In this document: one piece after another, positions 1-8,292 of the stretch
Numbering within the stretch: position 1 is the first letter of the stretch
Layout: each line of letters starts with the position of its first letter
Assembly (NCBI GenBank): GCA_905207625.1
Contig: CAJLLT010000002.1
Coordinates: forward strand, 62,001 to 126,000
From: an uncultured Eubacteriales bacterium
Lineage (GTDB): Bacteria > Bacillota > Clostridia > Oscillospirales > UBA644
Direction: 5' to 3'
Length of the DNA: 64,000 nt
Notes under the pieces: generated by a model
Told to the model about the DNA's origin: nothing
The model's database searches: none
Seen by the model: the letters and a program-made list of their open reading frames with translations, nothing else
Made by a program: the position numbers and the translations under genes

Positions 1-819
1 GGCAATAGCCGCATCCATCATTGCTTCTTTCTGGGCAGTGGTAAGAGTGGAAAGAATACGGTTGAGTTCTTCCGCAAGGGAGCTTCCCTTTCTTATACCA
101 ATGGAGATGGAGGACTCGGCAGGATCGCAGACAAAGCCGTTGCCTTTTTCAAATTCAATATAGGTAAACTCTGGATTGGATGCCACAGCGGAAACAGCTC
201 CGGGTTTCTCGCAGACATAACCGTCAACCGCACCGCTTTTCAGAGACTGCATAAGGGCGGCAAAGGTCTCAAGTGCCGTCTGCTTGTTAACACCTTTTAT
301 CTGGTCGATAACGTCATAGTGGAAGGTGTTGTGCTGTCCGGTGATTTTTGCTCCGGAAAAATCGGAAATGCTGGTTGCGGAAGTGTACGCGCCGTCTTTT
401 CTGACCACCATTACAAGGTTGCTGTCAAAATAGGTATCGGTGAAGTCAATGCTGAGTTTTCTGCCCTCGGTGGGGCTCATTCCGGCAATGATCATATCTA
501 TCTGACCGCTTTCAAGCGCGGTGAGAAGTCCTTCCCATTTGATAGCCTGGATCTCAAGTTCGACGCCGAGTTGCTCGGCGACGAGACGGGCGATCTGGAC
601 ATCATATCCGTCCGCATAGAGTCCGGAGGTATTCTTCACGGTATACTCATTTGCTGTAGGCTGAGCCCAGTTGTAGGGAGCATAAGTACATTCCATACCC
701 ACAACGATCTTACCCTTGGATCTGACGTTCTCCAGGTCTTTGCCTGCGTCTATTTTTGAGCAGGAACAAAGGGCGAAAACGGTAAGGAGTGCCAGTACCA
801 GTGCAAAAAACTTTTTCAT
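1..819 (-). CDS. Amino-acid ABC transporter solute-binding lipoprotein (probably lysine), C-terminus outside the window
   Basis: The reading frame starts at ATG 819 and stays open to base 1, so at least 273 residues are present and the C-terminus lies beyond the left edge. It begins MKKFFALVLALLTVFALCSC, a signal peptide ending in a lipobox, so it should be a lipid-anchored extracellular binding protein. The mature part starts GKIVVGMECTYAPYNWAQ and continues with DGYDVQIARLVAEQLG and GMSPTEGRK, the pattern of family 3 (polar amino acid) periplasmic binding proteins. A lysine riboswitch lies directly upstream, which makes lysine the likely ligand. Permease and ATPase genes would be expected further left. 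The ligand is inferred from the riboswitch, not from binding residues. Confidence 0.9.
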   Translation of the reverse strand, partial: MKKFFALVLALLTVFALCSCSKIDAGKDLENVRSKGKIVVGMECTYAPYNWAQPTANEYTVKNTSGLYADGYDVQIARLVAEQLGVELEIQAIKWEGLLTALESGQIDMIIAGMSPTEGRKLSIDFTDTYFDSNLVMVVRKDGAYTSATSISDFSGAKITGQHNTFHYDVIDQIKGVNKQTALETFAALMQSLKSGAVDGYVCEKPGAVSAVASNPEFTYIEFEKGNGFVCDPAESSISIGIRKGSSLAEELNRILSTLTTAQKEAMMDAAIA

Positions 820-871
820 CTTGATCTGCCTTTCCGACCCTCTCTCAGGGGTCAACAAAAATTTTTACAAA

Positions 872-902
872 ATGAAAAGAACCGCTTGATAAAGCGGTTC
901 CG
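872..902 (-). terminator. Riboswitch-associated intrinsic terminator
   Basis: On the minus strand an 8-bp perfect hairpin (arms AACCGCTT and AAGCGGTT) is followed by CTTTTCATTTT. It lies between the lysine aptamer and the binding-protein start, where the expression platform of a terminating riboswitch is expected. Confidence 0.8.
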
Positions 903-939
903 GATATCCTGTAAAAAGCCCCTTGCAGGGACAGAATCA

Positions 940-1118
940 AGACTACGATAGCGCTTCACAAGTTCATTGTGACAGTCCGGCGGGTATTCCCCGACGGCCC
1001 AGCCGACATATCCCGGGCGGAACATATCGCTTCGGCGGCAGACCCTTTCTCCGACGGCAATTGCCCACAACTCGACGGATACTGATGAATGTCGCGCCTC
1101 TACCTCAAGCTATTCAGT
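940..1118 (-). ncRNA. Lysine riboswitch (L-box) aptamer
   Basis: Read on the minus strand, the leader carries the conserved L-box blocks in order: GAGGTAGAGGCGCG (near 1095-1108), GAGAAAGGG (about 1043-1051), GCCGAAG (1030-1036) and GGACTGTCAC (969-978). A closing stem pairs ATAGC (1109-1113) with GCTAT (948-952). A terminator hairpin follows before the start codon. With lysine bound, transcription of the transporter should stop. The assignment rests on motif order and context; a covariance search was not run. Confidence 0.87.
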
Positions 1119-1130
1119 TCATTTGCATGC

Positions 1131-1159
1131 ATTATACCATACCGGAAATGCTTTGTCAA
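1131..1159 (-). promoter_or_regulatory. Promoter of the lysine riboswitch/transporter transcript
   Basis: Minus-strand TTGACA (1154-1159) and TATAAT (1131-1136) are separated by 17 bp. Transcription would begin just upstream of the aptamer. Confidence 0.85.
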
Positions 1160-1181
1160 GGACTTACGATTTGTTTTACAT

Positions 1182-1733
1182 TTAATTCACGGTTTCGTCC
1201 ATTTCCACAATTTTGACCGGGCCGGCCGGCATTTCCGCAGTATATAACCATATTTCAAACCCATCAATGGGCACTTTCGTAAAACAGCCGTCCGCGGAAA
1301 AAACATCCGAGGAACGGAAGCCCGAAAGCCCCTGACCGGTATACTTAAGATACGCTTCCTTTTTTACCCACACCTGTAAAAACCGCTCTGCGCCGTCACC
1401 CCCGGCCGACCGGACAAACTCCTTTTCCCGGCGGCTGAAACGGCTTTCACATATTCTGCCGTAATTTTTCACGACCCTGTCGCTGCGTTCCGCGTCCACG
1501 CCGATCTCCCCATCGGAGACCGCAACGGCAGCCAGCCCCCGAGTGTGGGTCACGGAAACAAAGACATTTCCGTTTTCGACATATGGTTTACCGGAAGATG
1601 TCCTGTGCAACCGCGGCATAACGGGAATACCGTCAATCCCGGCTCTCCGGCAGAACTCCAGAGCGGCGCATATTTTCCGGTCACTTCCGCCGGCATCAAT
1701 CTTTTCCCGGAAAAGAAAAACCGCAGCATTCAT
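1182..1733 (-). CDS. 4'-phosphopantetheinyl transferase, Sfp type
   Basis: A protein of 183 residues. It would move the phosphopantetheine arm of CoA onto a serine of a carrier protein. The family signature is visible: IGVDAE near residue 77 and, about 40 residues on, FLQVWVKKEAYLKYTGQGL with the W-x-x-KEA-x-x-K metal and CoA site. VSVTHTRGLAA also fits the family. It is shorter than Sfp (about 225 residues) and longer than AcpS (about 120). It lies 27 bp behind the glycosyltransferase gene and is probably co-transcribed. No synthase or carrier protein is in the window, so the substrate is unknown. Confidence 0.87.
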   Translation of the reverse strand: MNAAVFLFREKIDAGGSDRKICAALEFCRRAGIDGIPVMPRLHRTSSGKPYVENGNVFVSVTHTRGLAAVAVSDGEIGVDAERSDRVVKNYGRICESRFSRREKEFVRSAGGDGAERFLQVWVKKEAYLKYTGQGLSGFRSSDVFSADGCFTKVPIDGFEIWLYTAEMPAGPVKIVEMDETVN

Positions 1734-1760
1734 ACGGAAATACCGGAAGACAAAAAGTAC

Positions 1761-2993
1761 TCAGTTCTGTTCATCGGTTCCGGAAAGAACGTTTTCATAT
1801 ACTTCCAAAAGTTTTTCGCAGTACTCCGCAAGTCCGTTTTTGCCGTTCCGGGAAGCGATGCAGTTGCGGAACATTGTGGAAAGAGCTTTATCATCGGTCA
1901 TGACTCCCCGAAGCGCATTGGCAAAACCGACATCGGAATTATTCTTTACCGGAATCCCGGTCTTTCCGTTTTCCACAAGTTCGGACAAACTTCCGATATC
2001 GGAGCAGATCACGGGAGTTCCCAGGCTGACAGCATTCCGGACAGCCCTTGTCATACTGTCATACCGGACAGCGGGAGCAAAAAACATTGTTGCCCTTGCC
2101 GTCAGTTCACGCAAAGGCTTTCCAGAAAGGGGACCGACACAGGTAATGTTCTTCAGGCCTTTGAATGCCTCCTCCTCGCGTGTTGCCGCAACGAACCGGA
2201 CATCCGGAAGTCTCTTTGCCGTTCCCGCAAAAATGACCACGCTCTCGTCGGAATCAAATTCTCCGGCGAACAGTAAGTATTTTATCCGGAGTTTCTTTTC
2301 CGCGTCAAGCCATACGGGATCAACTGCGGATTCCTCGGCGCAATACGGCAGGACCTCAGTTTTTGTACCGAATACCCCCGGGCGGGAGGAAAGAAGCTTC
2401 TGCTCCAGGAAACGGCTGGGGCATATAAATCTGTCTATTTTTTTGTAATTAGGCAGTATTCTGTAAACCCTTGATTCAACCGCCCGGACAATACTTTCCT
2501 TCATGGAATCGTGGACGCATTTGTTTTTGATGCAACTGAAACTTCCGCCCCCGAGACATTTTTCACAGATCTGTTCCTGCCGAAAATCGAACAGCCTGCG
2601 ATTGGGACACACCATGGCATAATCATGGACAGTCTGCACAACGGGTATACCGTAAGTTGCCGCGGCATCCGTAACGGAGGGAGTAAGGCTGAAGTTTATA
2701 TCATTGATATGGATTATATCCGGTTCAAAGACTTCTATGAGCGCAGACAGCTTCTTTTTGGCCTCAAATGAGTAAACCGTGCCCAGGGGATGAAATTTAC
2801 GGGGGGCATCTTCCTCAACTCCGGCGTTTGTCATGCAGCATTTATCGGAGCTTCCCACAACATTGCGCCGGTCAAACATTCCGAAATACTCCACAGTGTG
2901 TCCCATTTCGGAAAGCTTCCTGCCCACCTCAACGGTGTAAGTTCCAGCCTCGCCCTGGGGGAAAAGCAAATTGTTCACCATCAGAACTCTCAT
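1761..2993 (-). CDS. Glycosyltransferase, GT4 family (GT-B fold)
   Basis: 410 residues. The N-terminus MRVLMVNNLLFPQGEAGTYT is a Rossmann strand and glycine loop of a GT-B enzyme, followed by HINDINFSLTPSV and VQTVHDYAMVCPNRRL. A cysteine group (CEKCLGGG, CIKNKCVHDS) occurs at about residues 145-163, as in many polysaccharide GT4 enzymes. The C-terminal half carries the donor site: LLFAGEFDSDESV, AVRNAVSLGTPVICSDIGSL and ELVENGKTG. It should add a sugar from a nucleotide donor to a surface glycan or lipid at the cytoplasmic membrane. It is first in an operon with the PPTase and has its own promoter at 3072-3100. Donor and acceptor cannot be read from the sequence. Confidence 0.88.
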   Translation of the reverse strand: MRVLMVNNLLFPQGEAGTYTVEVGRKLSEMGHTVEYFGMFDRRNVVGSSDKCCMTNAGVEEDAPRKFHPLGTVYSFEAKKKLSALIEVFEPDIIHINDINFSLTPSVTDAAATYGIPVVQTVHDYAMVCPNRRLFDFRQEQICEKCLGGGSFSCIKNKCVHDSMKESIVRAVESRVYRILPNYKKIDRFICPSRFLEQKLLSSRPGVFGTKTEVLPYCAEESAVDPVWLDAEKKLRIKYLLFAGEFDSDESVVIFAGTAKRLPDVRFVAATREEEAFKGLKNITCVGPLSGKPLRELTARATMFFAPAVRYDSMTRAVRNAVSLGTPVICSDIGSLSELVENGKTGIPVKNNSDVGFANALRGVMTDDKALSTMFRNCIASRNGKNGLAEYCEKLLEVYENVLSGTDEQN

Positions 2994-3027
2994 ATTGAAA
3001 ATCTCCTTTACCGGCGATTCATTTTTT

Positions 3028-3060
3028 CGTCAAAATCCGTCATTTTACGTCAAAATCCGT
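3028..3060. promoter_or_regulatory. Tandem 13-bp direct repeat in the glycosyltransferase leader
   Basis: Two identical copies of CGTCAAAATCCGT lie at 3028-3040 and 3048-3060, a 20-bp period (two helical turns). They sit between the leftward promoter (3072-3100) and the gene start (2993). The spacing suits a dimeric regulator bound on one face of the DNA. No regulator is identified. Confidence 0.45.
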
Positions 3061-3071
3061 TGCCTGTTCTG

Positions 3072-3100
3072 AGTATACCACATATTTTTCCACCTGTCAA
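3072..3100 (-). promoter_or_regulatory. Promoter of the glycosyltransferase-PPTase operon
   Basis: Minus-strand TTGACA (3095-3100), 17-bp spacer, TATACT (3072-3077). It is divergent from the promoter at 3121-3149. Confidence 0.8.
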
Positions 3101-3120
3101 GGCTTTTTGCCCGCAAAGCA

Positions 3121-3149
3121 TTGACAACCGGGGGATTTCATGATATAAT
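3121..3149 (+). promoter_or_regulatory. Promoter of the lipoprotein gene at 3197
   Basis: TTGACA (3121-3126), 17-bp spacer, TATAAT (3144-3149), followed by the ribosome site AAAGGAG before the start. Confidence 0.85.
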
Positions 3150-3196
3150 ACTACAGAACACATACAGATAAACCGTACAAAGGAGATCCGAAAAAA

Positions 3197-3805
3197 ATGA
3201 AAAAATCTGTCACCGCCGTTCTCGCCGCCATTCTGACCTTGGCATGCCTTTGCTCCTGCTCGGTATTCACCAATACAAAAGCCGTGAAGCCCTCAAGAGG
3301 TACCGTTGACGGAAACGTCTATCATTCGGACTATTCCGGAATAACCCTTACAGTTCCCGAAAACTGGTATTTCTACACCGACGATGAGATAAGCCAGCTG
3401 GTGGGTGCCACAGTCGATATTATGAAACTTGATAACGCCAAGGCTGAAGCCATATCAAAAGCCGCCATGGATTTCTTCGTTGCAGATCCGGAAACCGGTG
3501 ACAATATCAGCCTTACCTATGAAAAAGTTTCGCCTCTGGTGAGCCAGTCAACTTACATCGATGCTTTTACCAGAAATTCAGAAAGCTCATACGTCTCCGC
3601 GGGCGGATCAGCGAGCTACAAAGAAGACGGGACCGTGACCCTTTCCGCCAAAACCTACCAGAGAATAACCGGAGACCTTACCCTTAGTGGAATGGATATG
3701 AAGCAGTATGTATACGTCAGAAAGATCGGCGATTACTTCCTGGCAGTAGTTTTCACCGTTGTTTCCGGCACTACTGCGGAACAGGTGGAGGCAATGTTCT
3801 CCTGA
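3197..3805 (+). CDS. Lipoprotein of unknown function
   Basis: 202 residues. It starts with a signal peptide whose lipobox LCSC ends near residue 22, so it is predicted to be anchored outside the membrane. The mature domain opens HSDYSGITLTVPENWYFYTD, a beta-rich start seen in several secreted Clostridia proteins; I do not recognise a named family. AAAGGAG lies 8 bp before the ATG. It has its own promoter and its own terminator, so it is probably monocistronic. No enzyme motif is visible. Confidence 0.8.
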   Translation: MKKSVTAVLAAILTLACLCSCSVFTNTKAVKPSRGTVDGNVYHSDYSGITLTVPENWYFYTDDEISQLVGATVDIMKLDNAKAEAISKAAMDFFVADPETGDNISLTYEKVSPLVSQSTYIDAFTRNSESSYVSAGGSASYKEDGTVTLSAKTYQRITGDLTLSGMDMKQYVYVRKIGDYFLAVVFTVVSGTTAEQVEAMFS

Positions 3806-3826
3806 CCCAACACCCCGTCAATCAAT

Positions 3827-3855
3827 AAAAGCCCTCCGTCCGGGGGGCTTTTATA
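3827..3855 (+). terminator. Intrinsic terminator after the 3197 lipoprotein
   Basis: Arms AAAAGCCCTCCG and CGGGGGGCTTTT. The one non-Watson-Crick position is a G-U pair on the plus strand, which fits rightward transcription. Confidence 0.85.
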
Positions 3856-3904
3856 TTACAAATTATTCAAAATATTTCAACATAATTTTGTCTGTTCTGC
3901 ATAA

Positions 3905-3933
3905 TTGACTTTGACTGAAAATTGTGTTACAAT
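3905..3933 (+). promoter_or_regulatory. Promoter of the lipoprotein gene at 3979
   Basis: TTGACT (3905-3910), 17-bp spacer, TACAAT (3928-3933). Confidence 0.75.
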
Positions 3934-3978
3934 AATACCATACAGACACAAACATACGACAAGGAGAACTCATACTTT

Positions 3979-5247
3979 ATGAAAAGAGCCTTTTTCCTGA
4001 TCCCCGCGCTGGCTGTTTGTTTTTCTCTCTGCGCCTGCACACCCAAAAACAACGAAGACCCGACGGGTCCCACACCTCCCGGAGGAATAGTTTCGGCAAC
4101 GGAACTCCCGACCCAACAACCGACAGACCCCGAAAATACACTCACCCGTGATTATGTCAACGGAATTCTGGGAAATCATGCGGGGAATGTGTACCTTTCC
4201 GAAAACGGGAAGCCATCCTTCACCCACCCGGAGTGGGAGACCGGGCCTCTGAATGATTACGGCAAATGCACCCTTCTCATAGATGAAAACTATGCGGTTA
4301 CCGAAAACGGCGAAATCGTCCGGTTCCGGAATGACCGAACCTTTGAAAGCGTACGGGAATACCTCGGATCCGTGTCGGGAAAGCTTCCTTCCGAAAAGGC
4401 TGTATTTTCGGATGACAGCGGACTGAGTCAGAAAGAACTCCGGACCTTCTGCACGTTCTTTTTCTGGACAGACAGCGAAAACCGTGTAACCGATATCTAC
4501 TGCGCCGACTATACGGGAAACGATTCCGGACTTCTGGTAAGAACATCCCTCGATCTGAGTGACATTGACGAGTCCGCACCGGATTATAAGGAACTTTGCT
4601 TCAGCAGAATGTATACCCGGCTTGAAGGCAGACTTAACGTTTTCCGCACCGATTACGAAGATGATCTCGGAGCTGAGGAACTGGCTGTACCCCCTGTGAA
4701 TGGGGAATACGACCTATCCTCCGCGGATGTACCTCTGGCGGCGCTGGTAAAACTTAACGGCGAAAGTCCCATAAGATCAGTACGGAGATCCGGCAGCGCG
4801 ATTTTTCTGACTCTTGAAAACGGCGACGTTTACGAGTTCGGATATACCGACGCACAGCACGCGGTATGCCGTAAAGTGGATTTCGCAAAAAGATGTACCG
4901 GAAAAGGCTTTGACGTAAGACTCTACAATGACGGCAGAGTATCGCTCAACAGCGGGGAAATGGCAGGAAACGCGGCGGACATTGCCGTGAACGGCTACTC
5001 AGTATTCATACTTTTCAACGACGGCACAGTAACGGAATTCTCCGGAGTTACAAGTCCCCAGGGAATTGTCCGTACAGTCTGCCCCCATTCCGGCATAGTT
5101 CAGATCGCATATTCTTCGGAGGGATTGCTCTGTCTGACGGAAAACGGGTCGGTCTTTACCTTTAACGGTACGTCCCCTTGCGGGACCGGGGTATCCGCAA
5201 TGATCCCCCTGAGCCGTGGCGGTGTATTTTTCCTGACCGGGAACTGA
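3979..5247 (+). CDS. Large lipoprotein of unknown function, possibly beta-propeller-like
   Basis: The start at 3979 is chosen because AAGGAG precedes it and the signal peptide begins there (MKRAFFLIPALAVCFSLCAC); the frame is open 57 bases further up but has no ribosome site there. 422 residues. After the lipobox comes a Pro/Thr-rich linker. Repeating units such as AIFLTLENGDVYEFGYT, VFILFNDGTVTEFSGV and LLCLTENGSVFTFNG suggest blades like those of RCC1-type or other propeller proteins. That fold is an inference from the repeat pattern. It is flanked by its own promoter and terminator, and no enzymatic residues stand out. Confidence 0.8.
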   Translation: MKRAFFLIPALAVCFSLCACTPKNNEDPTGPTPPGGIVSATELPTQQPTDPENTLTRDYVNGILGNHAGNVYLSENGKPSFTHPEWETGPLNDYGKCTLLIDENYAVTENGEIVRFRNDRTFESVREYLGSVSGKLPSEKAVFSDDSGLSQKELRTFCTFFFWTDSENRVTDIYCADYTGNDSGLLVRTSLDLSDIDESAPDYKELCFSRMYTRLEGRLNVFRTDYEDDLGAEELAVPPVNGEYDLSSADVPLAALVKLNGESPIRSVRRSGSAIFLTLENGDVYEFGYTDAQHAVCRKVDFAKRCTGKGFDVRLYNDGRVSLNSGEMAGNAADIAVNGYSVFILFNDGTVTEFSGVTSPQGIVRTVCPHSGIVQIAYSSEGLLCLTENGSVFTFNGTSPCGTGVSAMIPLSRGGVFFLTGN

Positions 5248-5280
5248 CAGCAGAGACCATATTTGCTCATAGAAACGAAC

Positions 5281-5325
5281 AAGCAGCGCTTCTTCTCTTT
5301 CAGGGAAGGAACGCTGCTTTTTATT
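5281..5325 (+). terminator. Terminator between convergent genes
   Basis: Arms AAGCAGCG (5281-5288) and CGCTGCTT (5312-5319) followed by TTTTATTTC. It lies between the rightward lipoprotein gene and the leftward small membrane protein gene. Confidence 0.75.
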
Positions 5326-5340
5326 TCAGAAAACCGGCTG

Positions 5341-5616
5341 TCAATACTCATCAGAGGGACGATCATGAGTTTTTGAGGATTGTCTCCTGTCACGGGCTCT
5401 CCGTATGCCCCGAATCAGGGATACCGACGTCCAGACCGAAGAAACTATCCATACCGGGAGTACAGCCCATTTGGTCAGCGTATGGCTGCAAAAATCGACA
5501 TAGGGGTTAAAAATGTCTATGACCAGAAAAGTTATGAACATCCCGGAGCAGACAATACTTATGTGAGCCATCACTTCGGATATTATACGGCGGACTTTTC
5601 TGCCGTTGGACATCAT
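5341..5616 (-). CDS. Small membrane protein of unknown function
   Basis: ATG 5616 is preferred: AGGAG lies 8 bp upstream of it, inside the end of the preceding gene, whereas the upstream GTG at 5625 is closer than usual to any ribosome site. 91 residues. Two hydrophobic segments are visible, IISEVMAHISIVCSGMFITF and LPVWIVSSVWTSVSLIRGI, with a basic, polar C-terminal tail. It is 5 bp downstream of the NAGPA-type gene and likely translated from the same mRNA. I do not recognise a family. Confidence 0.65.
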   Translation of the reverse strand: MMSNGRKVRRIISEVMAHISIVCSGMFITFLVIDIFNPYVDFCSHTLTKWAVLPVWIVSSVWTSVSLIRGIRRARDRRQSSKTHDRPSDEY

Positions 5617-5621
5617 ATGAA

Positions 5622-6629
5622 TCACTCCTGTTCAATTTCGGCAATATAAAGAATGTCGCTGATCTTCCGCACACCCTCCTTGGGAGGAACGATATTTATA
5701 AGCTTATCCGAGAATATCATGGTCGAGGACTGACCGCCGTCAAGGTTGTATGCGATATCGCAACCCAGGGATTCCATAAGCTCCGCAAGTTCCGCCATGG
5801 TCATGCCCTCAGAAGTATCGCTTCTGCCGTCAACCGTGACAAAACAATAATGACCGGGTTCAAAATATCCCAGAGCCGTACGGGGATTCTTCGCTTTTAT
5901 CGCTTTATAATAAGATGTTATCTTGCTGCCGTTTTCAACTATTGTCGGACCAAAGCACCACGCCTGCCATGCGCCGGAATTCAGTTCCTGTGTCGCATCA
6001 AAAGAGGCCTTTATCCCAAAGGTCTTCATACTTCCGTCCTTATACATTACCAGAACGTCATTTGTACGCTTGTCCCGGTAGAGCAATCCATTGCGGAGTA
6101 CTACCCCTGTCTGGCTGTTTCCGAAACCGCTGTAGTCACCGTTTACGGCGCACACGGCATTATTGTCCTTGGCGATGGTACGCCCCGTCTGTCTTACGCC
6201 GTTGAACTCTCCGCCGGAAAAGGCTGTTCTGAAATTGTCGGCATAGCGGACGTAAATATCCTGAACGTAATAATCCGCGTTGAACATCCGGCCGCGGGTA
6301 ACGGTAACATTTATATCATGGGAGATGTAGCTGTCTTCCGTTCTGGTCACTTCGCCTTTTGCGGCGAACTTGTCTCTGAATTTTGCTCCGACCCCCCCCT
6401 CATCCTCAGTAGGAATCTCGGTCGAGGGTTCCGTAGGAACCACGGAGGGCGTTGCGGGCTCTGTGGCAGGTTCTGTCACAGGGGCGATAGGAGTAACCTC
6501 TCCCGTACCGAAGATCAGAACATGGTCAAACAGAGCATATATGTTGATAGCGACACCGAGGGCGAGAACGTCTATCACAATTACAAGCCACAAAGGCAGA
6601 TTGGCACGATTCTTTTCCTTCGTATGCAC
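5622..6629 (-). CDS. Membrane-anchored phosphodiester glycosidase (NAGPA) domain protein
   Basis: The start is taken as GTG 6629, which has AAGGGG 7 bp upstream and directly precedes a short basic stretch and the membrane segment LPLWLVIVIDVLALGVAINI; the frame is open further up but without a ribosome site. 335 residues. A Pro/Thr-rich spacer follows the membrane anchor. The catalytic region has the NAGPA (PF09992) features: AVCAVNGDYSGFG, GVVLRNGLLYRD, NPRTALGY, VTVDGRS, GMTMAELAELM and AYNLDGGQSST near the end. Family members remove sugars linked through phosphodiesters, as on wall glycopolymers. The real substrate is unknown; a cell-envelope role is inferred from the anchor. Confidence 0.85.
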   Translation of the reverse strand: MHTKEKNRANLPLWLVIVIDVLALGVAINIYALFDHVLIFGTGEVTPIAPVTEPATEPATPSVVPTEPSTEIPTEDEGGVGAKFRDKFAAKGEVTRTEDSYISHDINVTVTRGRMFNADYYVQDIYVRYADNFRTAFSGGEFNGVRQTGRTIAKDNNAVCAVNGDYSGFGNSQTGVVLRNGLLYRDKRTNDVLVMYKDGSMKTFGIKASFDATQELNSGAWQAWCFGPTIVENGSKITSYYKAIKAKNPRTALGYFEPGHYCFVTVDGRSDTSEGMTMAELAELMESLGCDIAYNLDGGQSSTMIFSDKLINIVPPKEGVRKISDILYIAEIEQE

Positions 6630-7182
6630 AAAAACACCCCTTGATAAGAATACAGGAAGATACACTGCGAAAGAGTAATTTCTTCCTGACCGACCCCAAA
6701 AGACAAAAAACCAACTCAACAGCCGGTATTCCATCTTATACACAGACACATTATATATTCAATTCTTGTTAAATTTCGTTCAAAATATGTATATAAGTCC
6801 GAAAAAAACAAGAATTGACAATACCCGGCATTTTTCGCCGCCGTAAGTATACAAAATGCCCGGGCGGCAGCCTGTGTTCCGTACAGGGAATTCCGATTAT
6901 GTTGTTTCATTTCAATGTTACCTCAGGAATGTAAAATCGGGAAGTGCCGGAATGTTAAATCCTCGTAAAACGCCGTAAACCGACAAAAGTCCGCAGATTT
7001 CTCCGCGGGCGTGCAACCAAAGCGGAAACAGCACGCGTACGATTACCGATTTTTGAATCCTTTTCACGTTTTGCTCCTTTCACGGAAAAACGCGGCTTCT
7101 CTACCTGTTACGGGTTCTGATGTCAATAAAAAGACCCGCAGATTTCTCTGCAGGTCTTCGTATGTTCCGTTTTGGGGAGAAC
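6630..7182. other. Intergenic stretch between the NAGPA gene and rplL
   Basis: No gene is supported. It holds the rplL terminator (7124-7158), a bulged inverted repeat at about 6824-6868 (arms CCCGGCATTTT and AAAATGCCCGGG), and a short sequence at 6990-7010 resembling half of the rplL terminator. A minus-strand TATAAT at 6750-6755 could serve the NAGPA gene, but I found no convincing -35. Confidence 0.6.
7124..7158 (-). terminator. Terminator of rplJ-rplL
   Basis: On the minus strand the arms AAGACCTGCAGA and TCTGCGGGTCTT enclose GAAA and are followed by TTTTATTG. Confidence 0.85.
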
Positions 7183-7554
7183 TTACTTCAGTTCAACCTT
7201 AGCGCCGGCAGCTTCGAGAGCGGTCTTGGCAGCTTCAGCATCTTCCTTGGAAACGTTCTCTTTAACAGCCTTGGGAGCACCGTCAACGATTTCCTTGGAC
7301 TCTTTCAGACCAAGACCGGTGATCTCACGGACAGCCTTGATAACGTCCATCTTCTTCTCGCCAACTTCGGCAAGAACAACGGTGAACTCGGTCTTCTCGT
7401 CAGCAGCAGCTGCAGCGGGAGCAGCGGCAACAGCGGCAACAGGAGCAGCGGAAACGCCGAAGGTCTCTTCGAGAGCCTTTACGAGGTCAGCAAGCTCGAG
7501 TATGGTAAGGGTCTTGATTTCTTCAATGATCTGATTGGATTTTTCGCTAGCCAT
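7183..7554 (-). CDS. rplL: 50S ribosomal protein L7/L12
   Basis: 123 residues, the normal length. The N-terminal dimerisation part (IIEEIKTLTILELADLVKAL) is followed by an Ala-rich hinge at about residues 38-52 and the factor-binding C-terminal domain with EKKMDVIKAVREITGLGLKE and EAAGAKVELK at the end. It forms the ribosome stalk that recruits translation GTPases. It follows rplJ by 74 bp and should be controlled by the same L10 leader. Confidence 0.98.
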   Translation of the reverse strand: MASEKSNQIIEEIKTLTILELADLVKALEETFGVSAAPVAAVAAAPAAAAADEKTEFTVVLAEVGEKKMDVIKAVREITGLGLKESKEIVDGAPKAVKENVSKEDAEAAKTALEAAGAKVELK

Positions 7555-7628
7555 TTTAAATTCCTCCTGAATAATTCCGGTCCGTTTAGGATCCGTATAG
7601 ATTTGTTATCCCGTAACGGGAAAATAGG

Positions 7629-8135
7629 TTAAGCTTCTGCGGATGCAGAATCTTTGTCGATCTTCGCCTGAAGGACATAAGCGAGTCCGTACAGGGAAGA
7701 CTGCAGGGAGCCGAGCATCTTGGCGATGAGGCCTTCCTTGGAAGGTATTGCGGAAAGCTCCTTAACACCTTTCTCGTCCAGGATCTCGTCATCGACGAAT
7801 CCCGCCTTGATCTTGAAATTCTCATGGGTCTTGGCAAAGTCGCAGAGGATTCTCGCAGCAGCGGTATAATCTTCGCTGACAGCCATAGCGGTGGTACCGT
7901 TGAAGATATCGCCGAGAGCCTCGTATCCGGCTTCCTTAGCGGCAAAACGGGCGAGAGTATTCTTCACTACAGAGTAGTGTACGCCTTCTTTGAGAAGGGC
8001 CTTACGAAGAGCGGAGTCATCGGCAACATTGATACCTTTGTAATCTACGAAAACGCCGGCATGTGCGGACTGCATCTTTTCGGTAAGAGCGGCGACGGTC
8101 TGCTTCTTTTCCTGAAGTACTTTTTCGTTGGGCAT
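7629..8135 (-). CDS. rplJ: 50S ribosomal protein L10
   Basis: 168 residues, as expected. Typical blocks are GVFVDYKGINVADDSALRKA, VVKNTLARFAA and IFNGTTAMAVSED. L10 is the base of the stalk and carries the L7/L12 dimers. GGGAGGTG lies before the ATG. Preceding the gene is a long leader with the L10-binding RNA and an attenuator. The rplK-rplA genes that often precede this operon are absent here; instead a promoter stands directly upstream. Confidence 0.98.
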   Translation of the reverse strand: MPNEKVLQEKKQTVAALTEKMQSAHAGVFVDYKGINVADDSALRKALLKEGVHYSVVKNTLARFAAKEAGYEALGDIFNGTTAMAVSEDYTAAARILCDFAKTHENFKIKAGFVDDEILDEKGVKELSAIPSKEGLIAKMLGSLQSSLYGLAYVLQAKIDKDSASAEA

Positions 8136-8139
8136 TGAT

Positions 8140-8287
8140 TTTCACCTCCCATAGTTAATAGGACAAAACAAAAAGCTCTTTCTCCGCATACAGAGAAAGA
8201 GCGTAAAGACGTAAAGTGTCAAACTCTTCCTCGATAGGCATATTTAAGCGAAAGCACCTATTGTCTTAGGAATTGTTCTCACGAACC
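8140..8287 (-). ncRNA. L10 leader (autoregulatory ribosomal protein leader)
   Basis: The minus-strand leader between the promoter and rplJ contains the blocks CCTAAGACAATAGGTG and ATGCCTATCGAGGAAGAG expected of the Firmicutes L10 leader, with AATAGGT and the later GCCTAT positioned to pair. It ends in a terminator-like attenuator at 8163-8202. Free L10-L12 complex would bind here and favour termination. Recognised by motif and position only. Confidence 0.85.
8163..8202 (-). terminator. Attenuator in the L10 leader
   Basis: On the minus strand a 10-bp perfect stem (GCTCTTTCTC with GAGAAAGAGC, 8175-8184 and 8193-8202) is followed by TTTTTGTTTTG. Confidence 0.85.
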
Positions 8288-8292
8288 ATTAT

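Noticed and set aside
6750..6783. Promoter for the NAGPA-type gene
   Set aside because: A TATAAT is present on the minus strand, but no -35 hexamer lies 16-18 bp from it.
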